From NCBI RefSeq assembly GCF_000525995.1, contig NZ_AODL01000003.1, positions 1-64,000 on the forward strand: a stretch of 64,000 nt of DNA. The letters are read 5' to 3'. This document shows positions 46,289 to 55,572 of the stretch, one piece after another. The translations under genes were made by a program, and so were the position numbers. Positions within the stretch are counted from its first letter, which is position 1; every line of letters begins with the position of its first letter. Origin of the DNA: Paenilisteria riparia FSL S10-1204. Lineage in GTDB: Bacteria > Bacillota > Bacilli > Lactobacillales > Listeriaceae. The notes under the pieces were generated by a model. The model had not been told where the DNA came from and made no database searches. It saw only the letters and a list, made by a program, of their open reading frames with translations.

Positions 46289-48979
46289 ATGAAAAAGATT
46301 TGGGGTATTTTTATACTCGACTGGCGACGACTTTTTAAAGCACCGATTGCGTTATTGCTCGTGCTAGCCTTAGTTATTTTGCCGTCCCTCTATGCGTGGT
46401 TCAATATCGAAGCGCTCTGGGACCCGTATTCTAACACATCAGGCATTAAAGTAGCGGTCGTGATTGAAGATAAAGGCGCCGAAATTAACGTACCTGGAAA
46501 AAGCCCGCAAAAAATCAACGTAGGTACAGAACTAAAAGCACAACTAAAGAAAAATGATACACTCGGTTGGGTTTTTACAACGGAAAAAAAAGCAAAAGAA
46601 GGCGTTAAAAAAGGAGATTATTACGCAGCTATCTTTATTCCAACTGATTTTTCAAAAGACATTGTTTCGGTAGTTGGCGGAAATCCCACGAAACCGACGA
46701 TTAATTACACAGTCAACGAAAAAATCAATGCCATCGCACCAAAAATCACAGATAAGGGTGCTTCCGCGATTGTTGACCAGATTAGTAATGAGTTTGTTGA
46801 TAAAGTGAGCCGTTCTGTGCTATCCGAGTTAAATCAGACTGGAATTGATTTGGAGAAGGAACTACCGACAATACGCCATATTAAAGATAAGGTTTTCCAA
46901 GTGAAGGCGAGTATGCCACAAATCAAAGAAATGGGTAGGCAAGCCATCATTTTAGAAGGAAAACTGCCTGATTTACGGGAAAAAGCAAACCAAGTGAGCG
47001 AGCTAAGTAAAACAATGCCAGAAATTAATGCAGCGGCGAGCGATTTACTTCGTATTGAAGCAGCACTTCCTCAATTGGACAAGCTAGGAAAAGAAGTTCT
47101 CGTGTTACAGCAGAAGATTCCTGAGATTCAGCAGATTGCGACGGACGTGAAGACTGTAGATGCCAATTTTGGAACGATTGAAAAAACGGTGAACGATGCG
47201 CTAGGTGAGTCGACCAAAGCTCTGGCAATTATTTCAGAAGCCGAAGACGCATTGCCAACCGTGAAGAAAATTGCCGATGATGGCGCGAACTATGCCGGAA
47301 AAGTCGCCGATTTTTCTAAACAAGTGAATCAGTCTTTCCAAACGGTAACCCCAGCAATCAAGCAGAATTTGATGCTTTTGCAACAAGTGACAAACAACGT
47401 GTACGCATTGACAGAGCAACTGCAGAACGGCAGTATTGACCCAGAAAAGATTGTTTCTGTCATCGGCCAAATCGAGACGCAGTTAAACAGCGCAAGCGGC
47501 ATGCTAGCCAAACAAATCGAACTTCTGAACACATTGAACGACACATTGCCAGACAAGCCGCTAACAGGCTTTATCGGCGATTTAAAGGCGATACAACAAG
47601 ATATAACGAAGCAACAACAAACACTTGCCAACATCAAAGAGATCATTCAGAACGGTGAACAACCAACCCAAGCGCTACTTGATCAGCTAAACAGCGAAGC
47701 CAAGAAAGTAAGCGACGACTTAACGACAGTCATTGGCAAGTACGATAGCGACATTGTCCCAACGATTAATACCGCGCTAAAAACTATCAGCCAAGACCTC
47801 ATGAAAAGCGCTGGCTTACTAAACACCGCAAAAGATAAACTACCAGATATCGATGCGATTCTCAAAAATGCCAACGACACCTTGCGCACGAGCCAAACCT
47901 ATTTACGCGAGTTCCAGCAACGTTTACCAGAACTAAGACAAACACTCCAAGATGCAACAGCGTTCATTAATACGAAGCTAGACACAGTTATCGACGGCAT
48001 CAACAAAGCCGCGCTATTTTACCAAAATGATTACCCAGCAGTCAAAGTCAAAATTCATAAAGCAGGCGATTTCATCCGCAATGACCTACCAACCTTAGAA
48101 TCAGAAATCACAAATGCTGCTAAACTAATCGAACAAAAATTCCCCGACTTTGAAAAAGCAGTGAAAACAGCAGCTGACTTATCACGCAATGAACTACCAC
48201 CATTCGAAGAAGCCATCAACAAAGCTGCTGGAAGAATTACGGAGTTTGACCAAAGCTACGATATGCAACAAATCATCGCCTTTTTACGAAATGATGTAGA
48301 AAAAGACAGTGATTTTATCGCGCATCCGATTCAACTAAAAGAAACGAAAGACTATCCAATCCCTAACTACGGATCAGCGAGTTCGCCATTTTATACCGCG
48401 CTTTGTTTATGGGTGGGGGCGTTGTTACTAATCTCCTTACTACGCGTGGACGTCGAAGTTCCAAGAGGCATTTTCAACCACCACCATGTGTATTTCGGAC
48501 GATTACTAACTTTCCTATCTATCGGCTTAGCCCAGGCACTCATCGTCACACTAGGGAACATTTTCATATTAGGTGTCTATATCGCAAGCCCGCTGTATCA
48601 CGTTTTGTTTAGTATGTTCATCAGTATGGTCTTTATGGTGATAGTCTACACCCTTGTCTCGCTATTCAACAATGTCGGAAAAGGCATGGCGATTATTCTC
48701 CTCGTCCTCCAAATATCAGGAGCCGGCGGGAATTTTCCAATCCAAGTATCACCACCATTTTTCCAAGCGATATACCCGTTCTTACCGTTCACATACGCTG
48801 TTGGACTCATCCGTGAAAGTGTCGGCGGCATCTACTGGCCAAACGCAACACACGACATCATCATTTTAGCGGTATTCGGAATTTCCTTCATACTAATAGG
48901 CACACTGCTTAAAAAACCATTAGACAAAGTCATTCCAGGGCTTTCCGCTAAGGCGAAAAAGAGTAAACTAATTCACTAA
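46289..48979 (+). CDS. YhgE/Pip-family membrane protein
   Basis: This protein of about 896 aa has the YhgE/Pip plan. An N-terminal helix carries LVILPSLYAWFNIEALWDPY, then comes a very long outside region (about residues 45-690) full of heptad-like repeats (coiled coil). Five or six C-terminal helices resemble an ABC-2 permease. Family members are phage receptors or parts of type VII-like secretion and antimicrobial export in some Firmicutes. The start could also be the ATG at 46277, but that leaves no room for the ribosome site. Confidence 0.88.
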   Translation: MKKIWGIFILDWRRLFKAPIALLLVLALVILPSLYAWFNIEALWDPYSNTSGIKVAVVIEDKGAEINVPGKSPQKINVGTELKAQLKKNDTLGWVFTTEKKAKEGVKKGDYYAAIFIPTDFSKDIVSVVGGNPTKPTINYTVNEKINAIAPKITDKGASAIVDQISNEFVDKVSRSVLSELNQTGIDLEKELPTIRHIKDKVFQVKASMPQIKEMGRQAIILEGKLPDLREKANQVSELSKTMPEINAAASDLLRIEAALPQLDKLGKEVLVLQQKIPEIQQIATDVKTVDANFGTIEKTVNDALGESTKALAIISEAEDALPTVKKIADDGANYAGKVADFSKQVNQSFQTVTPAIKQNLMLLQQVTNNVYALTEQLQNGSIDPEKIVSVIGQIETQLNSASGMLAKQIELLNTLNDTLPDKPLTGFIGDLKAIQQDITKQQQTLANIKEIIQNGEQPTQALLDQLNSEAKKVSDDLTTVIGKYDSDIVPTINTALKTISQDLMKSAGLLNTAKDKLPDIDAILKNANDTLRTSQTYLREFQQRLPELRQTLQDATAFINTKLDTVIDGINKAALFYQNDYPAVKVKIHKAGDFIRNDLPTLESEITNAAKLIEQKFPDFEKAVKTAADLSRNELPPFEEAINKAAGRITEFDQSYDMQQIIAFLRNDVEKDSDFIAHPIQLKETKDYPIPNYGSASSPFYTALCLWVGALLLISLLRVDVEVPRGIFNHHHVYFGRLLTFLSIGLAQALIVTLGNIFILGVYIASPLYHVLFSMFISMVFMVIVYTLVSLFNNVGKGMAIILLVLQISGAGGNFPIQVSPPFFQAIYPFLPFTYAVGLIRESVGGIYWPNATHDIIILAVFGISFILIGTLLKKPLDKVIPGLSAKAKKSKLIH

Positions 48980-48983
48980 TACA

Positions 48984-49024
48984 AAAAGAGAACTTGGTGC
49001 ATAAGAAACCAAGCTCTCTTTTTT
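48984..49024 (+). terminator. Terminator after the YhgE/Pip gene
   Basis: AAAGAG-CTTGGT pairs with ACCAAG-CTCTTT with small bulges, followed by six Ts. The 195 bases from here to the tRNA contain nothing else I can support. Confidence 0.85.
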
Positions 49025-49219
49025 GTATGAAAAAAACATTCATGACATTTAAGAAATGTTTTTGTAACAAAACGGGTTTAATGCTATATTTTTGAAACAA
49101 AACAAGTTATAATGAAATAGTACATGGAAAAATGCATGTCGTTTCTTACATAATTATCCAGAAACGTAATGTTTATTTAGTGCATGTACGGTGTTAGATG
49201 GCATCGTAAGCAATATTAA

Positions 49220-49293
49220 TGTCCTGAGAGGGAATCGAACCCACGGCCTACAGCTTAGGAGGCTGTCGCTCTATCCTACTGAGCTATCAGGAC
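49220..49293 (-). tRNA. tRNA-Arg (anticodon CCT)
   Basis: On the minus strand GTCCTGA (5') pairs with TCAGGAC (3'). The D arm is TAGCTCAGTAGGATAGAGC, the anticodon stem-loop ACAGC-CTCCTAA-GCTGT gives CCT, and the T arm contains GGTTCGATTCC. The discriminator is A and CCA is not encoded. It stands alone. tRNA-Arg genes are known phage integration sites in Listeria, but nothing is integrated at the 3' end here. Confidence 0.95.
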
Positions 49294-49386
49294 CCATTGA
49301 AAATTTACTAACGTAACCATTCTAACATAAAACAGAGATGGGGAGCAATCTGTTTGCAAAAATCATGAAGAGAGGAAGGAAATGGA

Positions 49387-50446
49387 TTGAAAAAAGTAGT
49401 AATAGCATTAGTAGGTATCTCACTCCTATTCGGATTAACCGCATGTGGCACGAAAGGCATCGACAAAGTTCAGAGCGATAATTCATTGACAACTATCCAG
49501 AACGTGAAGACAGATTTAAAGGATTACCAACTTGTATACGTGAAGGATGATGATGGTACAACCGGAGTGCTCGAGTTTTATACAGATACGAATGGAAAAG
49601 ATATCTCGAATATACAGCTAAACTCCGCACTCAAGAACAAAGACGACAAAGTAAAAATCAATCTCATGAATGGCCTGAACGGTCTCATTGCAATGGTTGA
49701 AATCCATGACAACCAGCTTGCCAATCAAGCAACAGAACTCGTATTATTAGACAGCAACAAAGAAGTCGACGAAGCAATTGGTGTTACTCTAACAAATAAA
49801 GGTAAAAGTGATAACGGGAAAACGGTTGCTATCGTCGAAATACCATCCCTAGATGCCAAAACATCCGAAACGTTAAAAACGGTCGAGTTGCGAAATAAAA
49901 GACCACAAAACTGTCTACGAAAATAGCATTCAAGGCAAAGCTATTAAGAAGCAACAACCCTCAGAACGCGCCAAGAAAAATAGTTTTTTCCCAGCTGTAA
50001 ACAAATATATAGTCGACAAGAACTGGAAAGTAGTCAGTGGCGCAACACAGAAAAAATCACTTTACACAGCAATTTTAAGAGATCAAGCTGGTCGCTATCA
50101 CCTTGTAGAATTCACTTACCCGGACAATAAGTTAGTAGTAAAAGAAACAAACGAAAATACCAACCCACAATCAGACAACGAAGTACTATTATTACAATTA
50201 CAAGGTGATAAGAACCAATATATCGGGGTTGTTTCCGAACTAGAAAATATCATTGCAAAAGGTGACACAGTTATACTTAAATCCACTGATGGAAAAGAAT
50301 ACACACAAAACTTACACACCGGATACAATGATAAAAATGCTCTTATCCAACTAACCCAAAAAACCGACATGACGATTGATGACATCACAAAAATAATCAT
50401 CAAAAACAACACTGGCAATGACCTCTACACTATGGATTTGAAATAA
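49387..50446 (+). pseudogene. Putative lipoprotein, frameshifted
   Basis: The TTG start is preceded by AGGAAGG. The signal peptide ends in the lipobox LTAC (Cys20), so it would be lipid-anchored on the outer face of the membrane. The first frame stops after 179 codons. A second frame begins KDHKTVYENSIQGKAIKK and continues without a stop to the TAA at 50444, adding about 180 residues (FFPAVNKYIVDKNWKVV, then LYTAILRDQAGRYHLVEF). Removing one A from the run at 49897-49900 joins them into about 352 residues. The family is not recognised. Confidence 0.75.
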
Positions 50447-50457
50447 AAGCATAAAAA

Positions 50458-50526
50458 GATACCTATAGAATGTATACTTCAAACAAGAAGTGCATGCTAT
50501 AGGTATTTTTGTATACTCAAATAGAG
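50458..50526. repeat. Hairpin repeat, copy A
   Basis: ATACCTATAG...ACTTC pairs with GAAGT...CTATAGGTAT and is followed by TTTTTGTAT. It works as a terminator for the lipoprotein gene. A near-identical copy, including the flanking TCAAATA, lies at 54089-54159. Confidence 0.8.
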
Positions 50527-50811
50527 CAATCATGAGCAAAAAATGATTCTCAAACGCGGAAATCCAAAGGCTACAACAAAATTCAACTCAGTAATCGCTG
50601 AAAAAATTTCGCTCGTTGCACGAGCTATGTCTGCAGTCTATTAGAAGCGTCAATATAGTGGTAAAAGCAAAATGAATTTAGCGCTAGATATAGCCATAAG
50701 AAAATCCATATCGTAAACAAACCTTATAAATGAATCATCGAAGAAACCGAAGAACAGCCTGTCATTTCAAATAAATTAAAACCCCACGAGTAAAATTTCT
50801 TCCCTGTATAT
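50527..50811. other. Gene-free stretch with possible transposase debris
   Basis: No intact gene. One short frame (FSNAEIQRLQQN near 50547-50582) recalls the N-terminus of HTH proteins of IS3-type elements, followed in another frame by NSVIAEKISLVARAMSA. The match is from memory and too short to be sure. Confidence 0.3.
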
Positions 50812-51930
50812 TTATTTCAGTGCCACATGTTTCACAATTTCGTATGCTACTGCTACTGCTTTTTCTAGTTCGTGAATGGGAATATACTCGTGAACGGTGT
50901 GTATTTTTTCATAGCCGATGGATAGGTTGGTCGTTTCTTTTCCTTGTTCGTTAAAAATGTTAGCGTCACTTCCACCACCACTGGTTTCGTGTTTCGCTGT
51001 TATACCTAATGTTGCCATCGCTTTTGTTGCGATTTTGACTACATTTGTTTCAGCATCAAAGTGATAGCCACCGTACTTTATGTCTACTTTTATTGAAATC
51101 GTGCCACCCATTTCTGCTGTCGTTTTTTCAAATAAGTCTTTCATATGTTTTATTTGTGCTTCGCAGGACTCGCTGTTAATCGACCTAACTTCTGCAACCA
51201 TACGCACATGCTCCATCACGATGTTCGTTGCAGTTCCGCCTTCAATTGTACCAATATTGGCGGTCGTCTCAAAATCAATACGGCCTAGTTTCATTGACGT
51301 AATTGCTTTGGCGGCGATTTCAAGAGCTGATATCCCCTTCTCTGGTTCAATCCCAGCATGAGCTGCAGTTCCATGAATTTCGATTTCGAGCCCTGCATGT
51401 GTGGGGCTACCAACTGTAATGCTCCCGACTGGACCACCTGTATCTAAAACAAAACCGTAATCCGCTGTAAGCTTACTCATATCGAAGGCTTTAATGCCAA
51501 TTAAGCCACTTTCTTCTCCTACTGAAAGCACAAATTCGAGCGTTCCGTGAGGTGTGTTGCTTTCCTTGATTAACTGGATTGTTTCAAGCATAATCGCAAT
51601 ACCCGCCTTATCATCGGCTGCTAAAATCGTCGTACCATCTGAATAGATAATCTCCTCTTTAATTTGTGGTTTAATACCCACACCTGGTGTAACCGTATCC
51701 ATATGACAAGAAAAGAAAATAGCATCGGCATCGGTAGTCGCAGGTAATCGACATAACAAATTGTTGGCGCCAAAACCCGTTTTTGACATCGTATCGTCTT
51801 CTTCTACCTCCAAACCTAGCGATTGAAATCTTTCTTTTAAAAAAGCTTGGAACTTGCCTTCATACTTCGTTTCTGAGTCAATTTGAACAAGTTCGATGAA
51901 TGTTTCAACTAATCGTTTTCTATTAACCAT
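50812..51930 (-). CDS. M20-family metallopeptidase (YqjE/PepT-like)
   Basis: This 372-aa two-zinc peptidase has metal ligands in FFSCHMDTVTPG (His), ILAADDKAG (Asp) and SVGEESGLIG (Glu pair). A dimerisation domain occupies about residues 180-290 and a late GGGSDANIFN holds the final region before the last His. It is closest to YqjE/tripeptidase-like proteins. GGGAGGA precedes the ATG. It is a single gene read against its neighbours. Confidence 0.88.
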   Translation of the reverse strand: MVNRKRLVETFIELVQIDSETKYEGKFQAFLKERFQSLGLEVEEDDTMSKTGFGANNLLCRLPATTDADAIFFSCHMDTVTPGVGIKPQIKEEIIYSDGTTILAADDKAGIAIMLETIQLIKESNTPHGTLEFVLSVGEESGLIGIKAFDMSKLTADYGFVLDTGGPVGSITVGSPTHAGLEIEIHGTAAHAGIEPEKGISALEIAAKAITSMKLGRIDFETTANIGTIEGGTATNIVMEHVRMVAEVRSINSESCEAQIKHMKDLFEKTTAEMGGTISIKVDIKYGGYHFDAETNVVKIATKAMATLGITAKHETSGGGSDANIFNEQGKETTNLSIGYEKIHTVHEYIPIHELEKAVAVAYEIVKHVALK

Positions 51931-52329
51931 GATTGATTCCTCCCTTTTGCCATTTAATCATTTATTTAACCACGATAGATAACAGGTACATGATACATAC
52001 TTCGAGTTTTCCCTCAATATTTTCACTTTAAACCTAGCGTGGGGCTATCACTCATTTTCAAACAAAAAACAAGTATAACATTCTGGAATATTTATAATAA
52101 AGAGGGAATTAAAAATAAACGCTCATCAGCAAATCATTTCCCATGTTGGTGTTACTAGTTTTCTTGAAAATTTTAACATTGCAAACTTCCATTTTTGTTT
52201 ACTAATTTTGATAGGAGCCTGTCCATGTAGGGCTTGTAGAAACAATAAGTCAATGAATTAATTGTTTGGAAATATAAAAAAGGGGAAAATAAATTTCGTA
52301 GACAAATATAATAGAATGGGTGATTTGAA
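51931..52329. other. 399-base divergent intergenic region
   Basis: It lies between two divergent genes and must hold both promoters. TATAAT occurs at 52307-52312, only 18 bases before the baeRF-like start, so it is too close to be a normal promoter for an mRNA with a ribosome site. I see no ORF, repeat or clear operator. Confidence 0.4.
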
Positions 52330-53412
52330 ATGAATTATGCAGAGATTTCAAGAATTAACAGTTTTGCTCACACGCCTTCAGTTACTGTCACAATGCAAAC
52401 ACACAGAGACTTTAACTCATATGAGAATGATCGATTGACACTTAAAAACTTACTAAAAGATGTAAAAGAAAGGTTATTAAAGGACTATGAGTGGAGAGAA
52501 ATCGAACAGTTGCTAAAATATATCGAAGAGGCAGAAGATCATTACGATCCTTCTACAAATTTAGATACAGCTATATTTTTCATCTCAAACGTTATTTTTA
52601 ATGAAGTGAAATTACCCATAATGGTTCAACAGAATACAATTAGTATTGGCCCTCATTTTGAGACAAAAAAAATATTACGTGCAATCCAACAAGTGGAACA
52701 CTATTATGTGCTGGCTCTCAGCCGTGATGAAGTTCGATTAGTAGAATGCTTAAATGACAAACCACTTTTAGAAATTAAAAATCACGATTTCCCAGCACGT
52801 AATCATATTTTTCAAACTCATAATATAGAGCGTTATACAATGGGACACAAAAATAATTATATCAAAGAATTTTTTAAAACCGTAGATTATACATTACAAA
52901 AACAGCTCAATCAAAATCCATTGCCAATCGTCTTAGCTGGTGTGGATCGTAATATAGCTTTTTTCAAAGAGATTGCTAGTAAGAATGACAGGTTCATAGG
53001 AGAATTACTCGGTGGCTTTATTACAGAAAATGGTGTCGATGTGCTTGATATCGCAAAAAAAGCTTATCCAATTGTTCAAAAGTATATTGAAGAAGGCCAC
53101 GAAGATGCACTGAATAAATTACAAACTGCTGAATCTGGGTCGCGTTTGCAAGTGGATTTAAATGCTGTTTATCGCAGTGCAATAGAAGGTAGACTGCAAA
53201 CATTATTTGTTGAAAAAGATTATTATGAAGCTGCTGAAATAGAGGACCATTCTGTTCGAATCGGCTCGAGTGTTAGGGAAAGTGAATACTATGTGGATGA
53301 CGTCGTGCATGTAATTATTTACCACACTTTGAAATACGGTGGTGAAGTACACTTTTTGCCAAACGATATGATAGCGAAATATGGAAGGCTGGCAGCTACT
53401 ACTAGATATTGA
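52330..53412 (+). CDS. baeRF-like protein (bacterial release-factor-1-fold family)
   Basis: This 360-aa soluble protein matches the pattern of the baeRF (bacterial archaeo-eukaryotic release factor) proteins. An N-terminal strand, TPSVTVTMQTHR, is followed by a long helix pair (LTLKNLLKDVKERLL). A middle domain contains YYVLALSRDEVRLVE and a C-terminal domain ends VHVIIYHTLKYGGEVHFLP. No GGQ peptide-release loop is visible. These proteins are predicted to act on ribosomes or their products, but none of this subtype is characterised to my knowledge. A membrane-protein gene follows at once. Confidence 0.75.
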   Translation: MNYAEISRINSFAHTPSVTVTMQTHRDFNSYENDRLTLKNLLKDVKERLLKDYEWREIEQLLKYIEEAEDHYDPSTNLDTAIFFISNVIFNEVKLPIMVQQNTISIGPHFETKKILRAIQQVEHYYVLALSRDEVRLVECLNDKPLLEIKNHDFPARNHIFQTHNIERYTMGHKNNYIKEFFKTVDYTLQKQLNQNPLPIVLAGVDRNIAFFKEIASKNDRFIGELLGGFITENGVDVLDIAKKAYPIVQKYIEEGHEDALNKLQTAESGSRLQVDLNAVYRSAIEGRLQTLFVEKDYYEAAEIEDHSVRIGSSVRESEYYVDDVVHVIIYHTLKYGGEVHFLPNDMIAKYGRLAATTRY

Positions 53413-53423
53413 GTCTAAATATA

Positions 53424-53972
53424 ATGCAAAATTTGTTTAGAGGGATAGAGAGGGGCGTACAATGGGAAAAAGAAGCAAAGTCCAAAAAAATAGAGCTTTT
53501 CTTACGCACCTATGAGCAAATTTATGGTAACTACTATTTGATGAGTGATCCACGTTTAGAAGCGCAACTAACAGAACACATAATACTACTAAATAATGCT
53601 ATAAAGATAAGAAATGATTTGGAAATTCATATAATACAATATGAATTGGATGATTCCAAAAAGTTCGAATTAGCCCTATATAATTCCATTACAGATTTGC
53701 TAAAAGGATTAAAAAAAGAGTTTCGTGCTAATCTTTTTGTTGCTACTATATCTCTTGCACTGGGTATCCTTATAGGTTTATTGGCTACATCACTCTCCGA
53801 CAGTAATCAACAGTTTTCATCGGTTATGATTATTGCGGTGTGGGTGTTTATCTGGTACTCGGTGGAAAAATCTATATTTGACAATGTAGCTTTACAAATT
53901 AAAAAGAGGCGCTTAAAAAAAATCATAAGAGCACGAATATACTTTGTAGAAGCTGTTCAGAATGAAGGATAA
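53424..53972 (+). CDS. Two-helix membrane protein, partner of the baeRF-like gene
   Basis: A protein of about 182 aa. A long charged helical N-terminal part (about residues 1-100) is followed by two hydrophobic helices (LFVATISLALGILIGLLATS and FSSVMIIAVWVFIWYSV). The C-terminal tail is short and very basic (KKRRLKKIIRARIYF). The ATG at 53424 is used; a TTG at 53409 overlapping the previous gene is also possible, and neither has a strong ribosome site. No family is recognised. The tight spacing suggests it works with the baeRF-like protein, for example by tethering it to the membrane. Confidence 0.7.
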   Translation: MQNLFRGIERGVQWEKEAKSKKIELFLRTYEQIYGNYYLMSDPRLEAQLTEHIILLNNAIKIRNDLEIHIIQYELDDSKKFELALYNSITDLLKGLKKEFRANLFVATISLALGILIGLLATSLSDSNQQFSSVMIIAVWVFIWYSVEKSIFDNVALQIKKRRLKKIIRARIYFVEAVQNEG

Positions 53973-54088
53973 TATGCATGGATTAACCAAAGATACAGTT
54001 TTTCCAGCGATTGATAAATATGCGTATCTATATGGCTTTTGTCACAGGTAAAGCAAGTGCTGGAGCAAAAATAGTATCCCTTTAAAAT

Positions 54089-54159
54089 GATACCTATAGC
54101 ATGAACACTTCAAAAAAAGAAGTGCATGCTATAGGTGTTTTTTGTATATTCAAATAAAG
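54089..54159. repeat. Hairpin repeat, copy B
   Basis: Same unit as at 50458-50526: GATACCTATAGCATG...ACTTC pairs with GAAGTGCATGCTATAGGT, then TTTTTTGTATATTCAAATA. The two copies flank the M20 peptidase and baeRF-like genes. It can terminate the transcript of the membrane-protein gene. Confidence 0.8.
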
Positions 54160-54376
54160 AAATTTCTTCGATAGACACGATGCAAATAGGAGGCCGTACT
54201 ATCCATGATTATGCGGGGAGCTAAGCCGTAATGTCAGTGTAGCAGAACTTGCTTGAGGACATTCCCAAAAATCCTAGTGGAACCGCCAAACCGCGATCCC
54301 TTAGGCGTTATTGGAACAGTGGTGACTCCATATTTCGAGTTAGGAAAGCTTACTGCCGATTTACTTAGCGTATGCA
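54160..54376. other. Gene remnant before mreB
   Basis: A plus-strand frame (about 54259-54393) reads FPKILVEPPNRDPLG then VIGTVVTPYFELGKLTADLL and overlaps the 3' end of the mreB-like gene. Upstream, NVSVAELA in another frame may belong to the same lost gene. It looks like protein sequence but I cannot name it. No start or ribosome site is present. Confidence 0.4.
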
Positions 54377-55384
54377 CTACTTCACAGGTTTAGCGAGTTT
54401 GTCGATATACTCAAGCGACATACCAGTCCCAATTGCGACTGATTCCAGTGGACTTGGCGCCATATGTACTGGAACATCGATTTCTTGAACAAGCCATTCT
54501 TGGAAGCCTTGAATTAAAGAGCCACCTCCAGTTAGAACGATACCACGATCAACAATATCACCACTTAGTTCTGGGGGACAGTTTTCTAACGTATTTCGAA
54601 TGGCTTCTAGTATGCGTTGTAATGTTTCTTCTAAGGCATTTTGAATTTCAGTAGAAGTTAATGTTAATGTTTTCGGCAAGCCGGTAAGCAAGTCGCGACC
54701 TCTGATATCCATTGTTTTTTCAGCATGTAGGATTGGTGCGTAGCCGAGTTCGAATTTAATACGTTCAGCAGTTGCTTCTCCGACAAGTAAATTGTAATTT
54801 TTACGGATATATTGGATGATTTCCTCGTCCATGTGATCGCCGCCAGTTCTTACAGAGTTGCTGGACACGATGCCGCCATAAGAAATGATAGCGATTTCGC
54901 TTGTTCCGCCACCGATATCTACAATAACATTAGCAATCGGCTCATCCACAGGTAAATCAGCACCAATGGCAGCAGCTACCGGTTCTTCAATAAGTGTGAC
55001 AGATTTTGCGCCCATAGACTGAACGGCATCTGAAATCGCACGACGCTCGACAGATGTTGCACCAGTAGGAGTACAAACAACCACATTGGGTTTTTTAATC
55101 GAATTACCAGAAATAGTGATAATTCGGCGCATTATTTCGCGAAGTAGCCCCGCTGTGACGTCGAAATCAGCGATCACGCCATCTTTTAATGGACGCACTG
55201 CCATGATATTTGTTGGTGTTTTTCCAATCATTTCTTTTGCTTCTTGGCCAATTGCAAGTACAGATTTTGTATTGACATCCATGGCAACTACAGAAGGCTC
55301 ATTTAAGATAATTCCTTTTGATTTACTATACACTAAGATGTTTGCAGTACCTAAGTCGATACCAATTGTTGTATTACCAAACAT
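54377..55384 (-). CDS. MreB-family actin-like cell-shape protein
   Basis: This 335-aa MreB/Mbl-type actin has all nucleotide-site motifs. Phosphate-1 is [12 protein letters not shown], the connecting segment [14 protein letters not shown], phosphate-2 [13 protein letters not shown], and the adenosine motif [13 protein letters not shown]. MreB filaments guide side-wall synthesis. GGAGGGT precedes the ATG. It lies 188 bases downstream of a divergent paralog on the same strand. No mreC or mreD follows, so this is an extra MreB/MreBH type rather than the main mreBCD gene. Confidence 0.92.
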   Translation of the reverse strand: MFGNTTIGIDLGTANILVYSKSKGIILNEPSVVAMDVNTKSVLAIGQEAKEMIGKTPTNIMAVRPLKDGVIADFDVTAGLLREIMRRIITISGNSIKKPNVVVCTPTGATSVERRAISDAVQSMGAKSVTLIEEPVAAAIGADLPVDEPIANVIVDIGGGTSEIAIISYGGIVSSNSVRTGGDHMDEEIIQYIRKNYNLLVGEATAERIKFELGYAPILHAEKTMDIRGRDLLTGLPKTLTLTSTEIQNALEETLQRILEAIRNTLENCPPELSGDIVDRGIVLTGGGSLIQGFQEWLVQEIDVPVHMAPSPLESVAIGTGMSLEYIDKLAKPVK

Positions 55385-55572
55385 TTTTTACCCTCCATAT
55401 CTCCTTTTTCATGCGTTAATGGCACAGTTTACAGTATAAAGGAGTTTTTTATGTTGTGGTGTGTTATAAAGAGAATGATATAAAAAGGTAACATAGGAAA
55501 GGCTAAAGTAGGCGGCTTTTCCAGAAAACGTAATTAGGATGTAAAGAACTTAATATAAATCCAGAATTTAAC

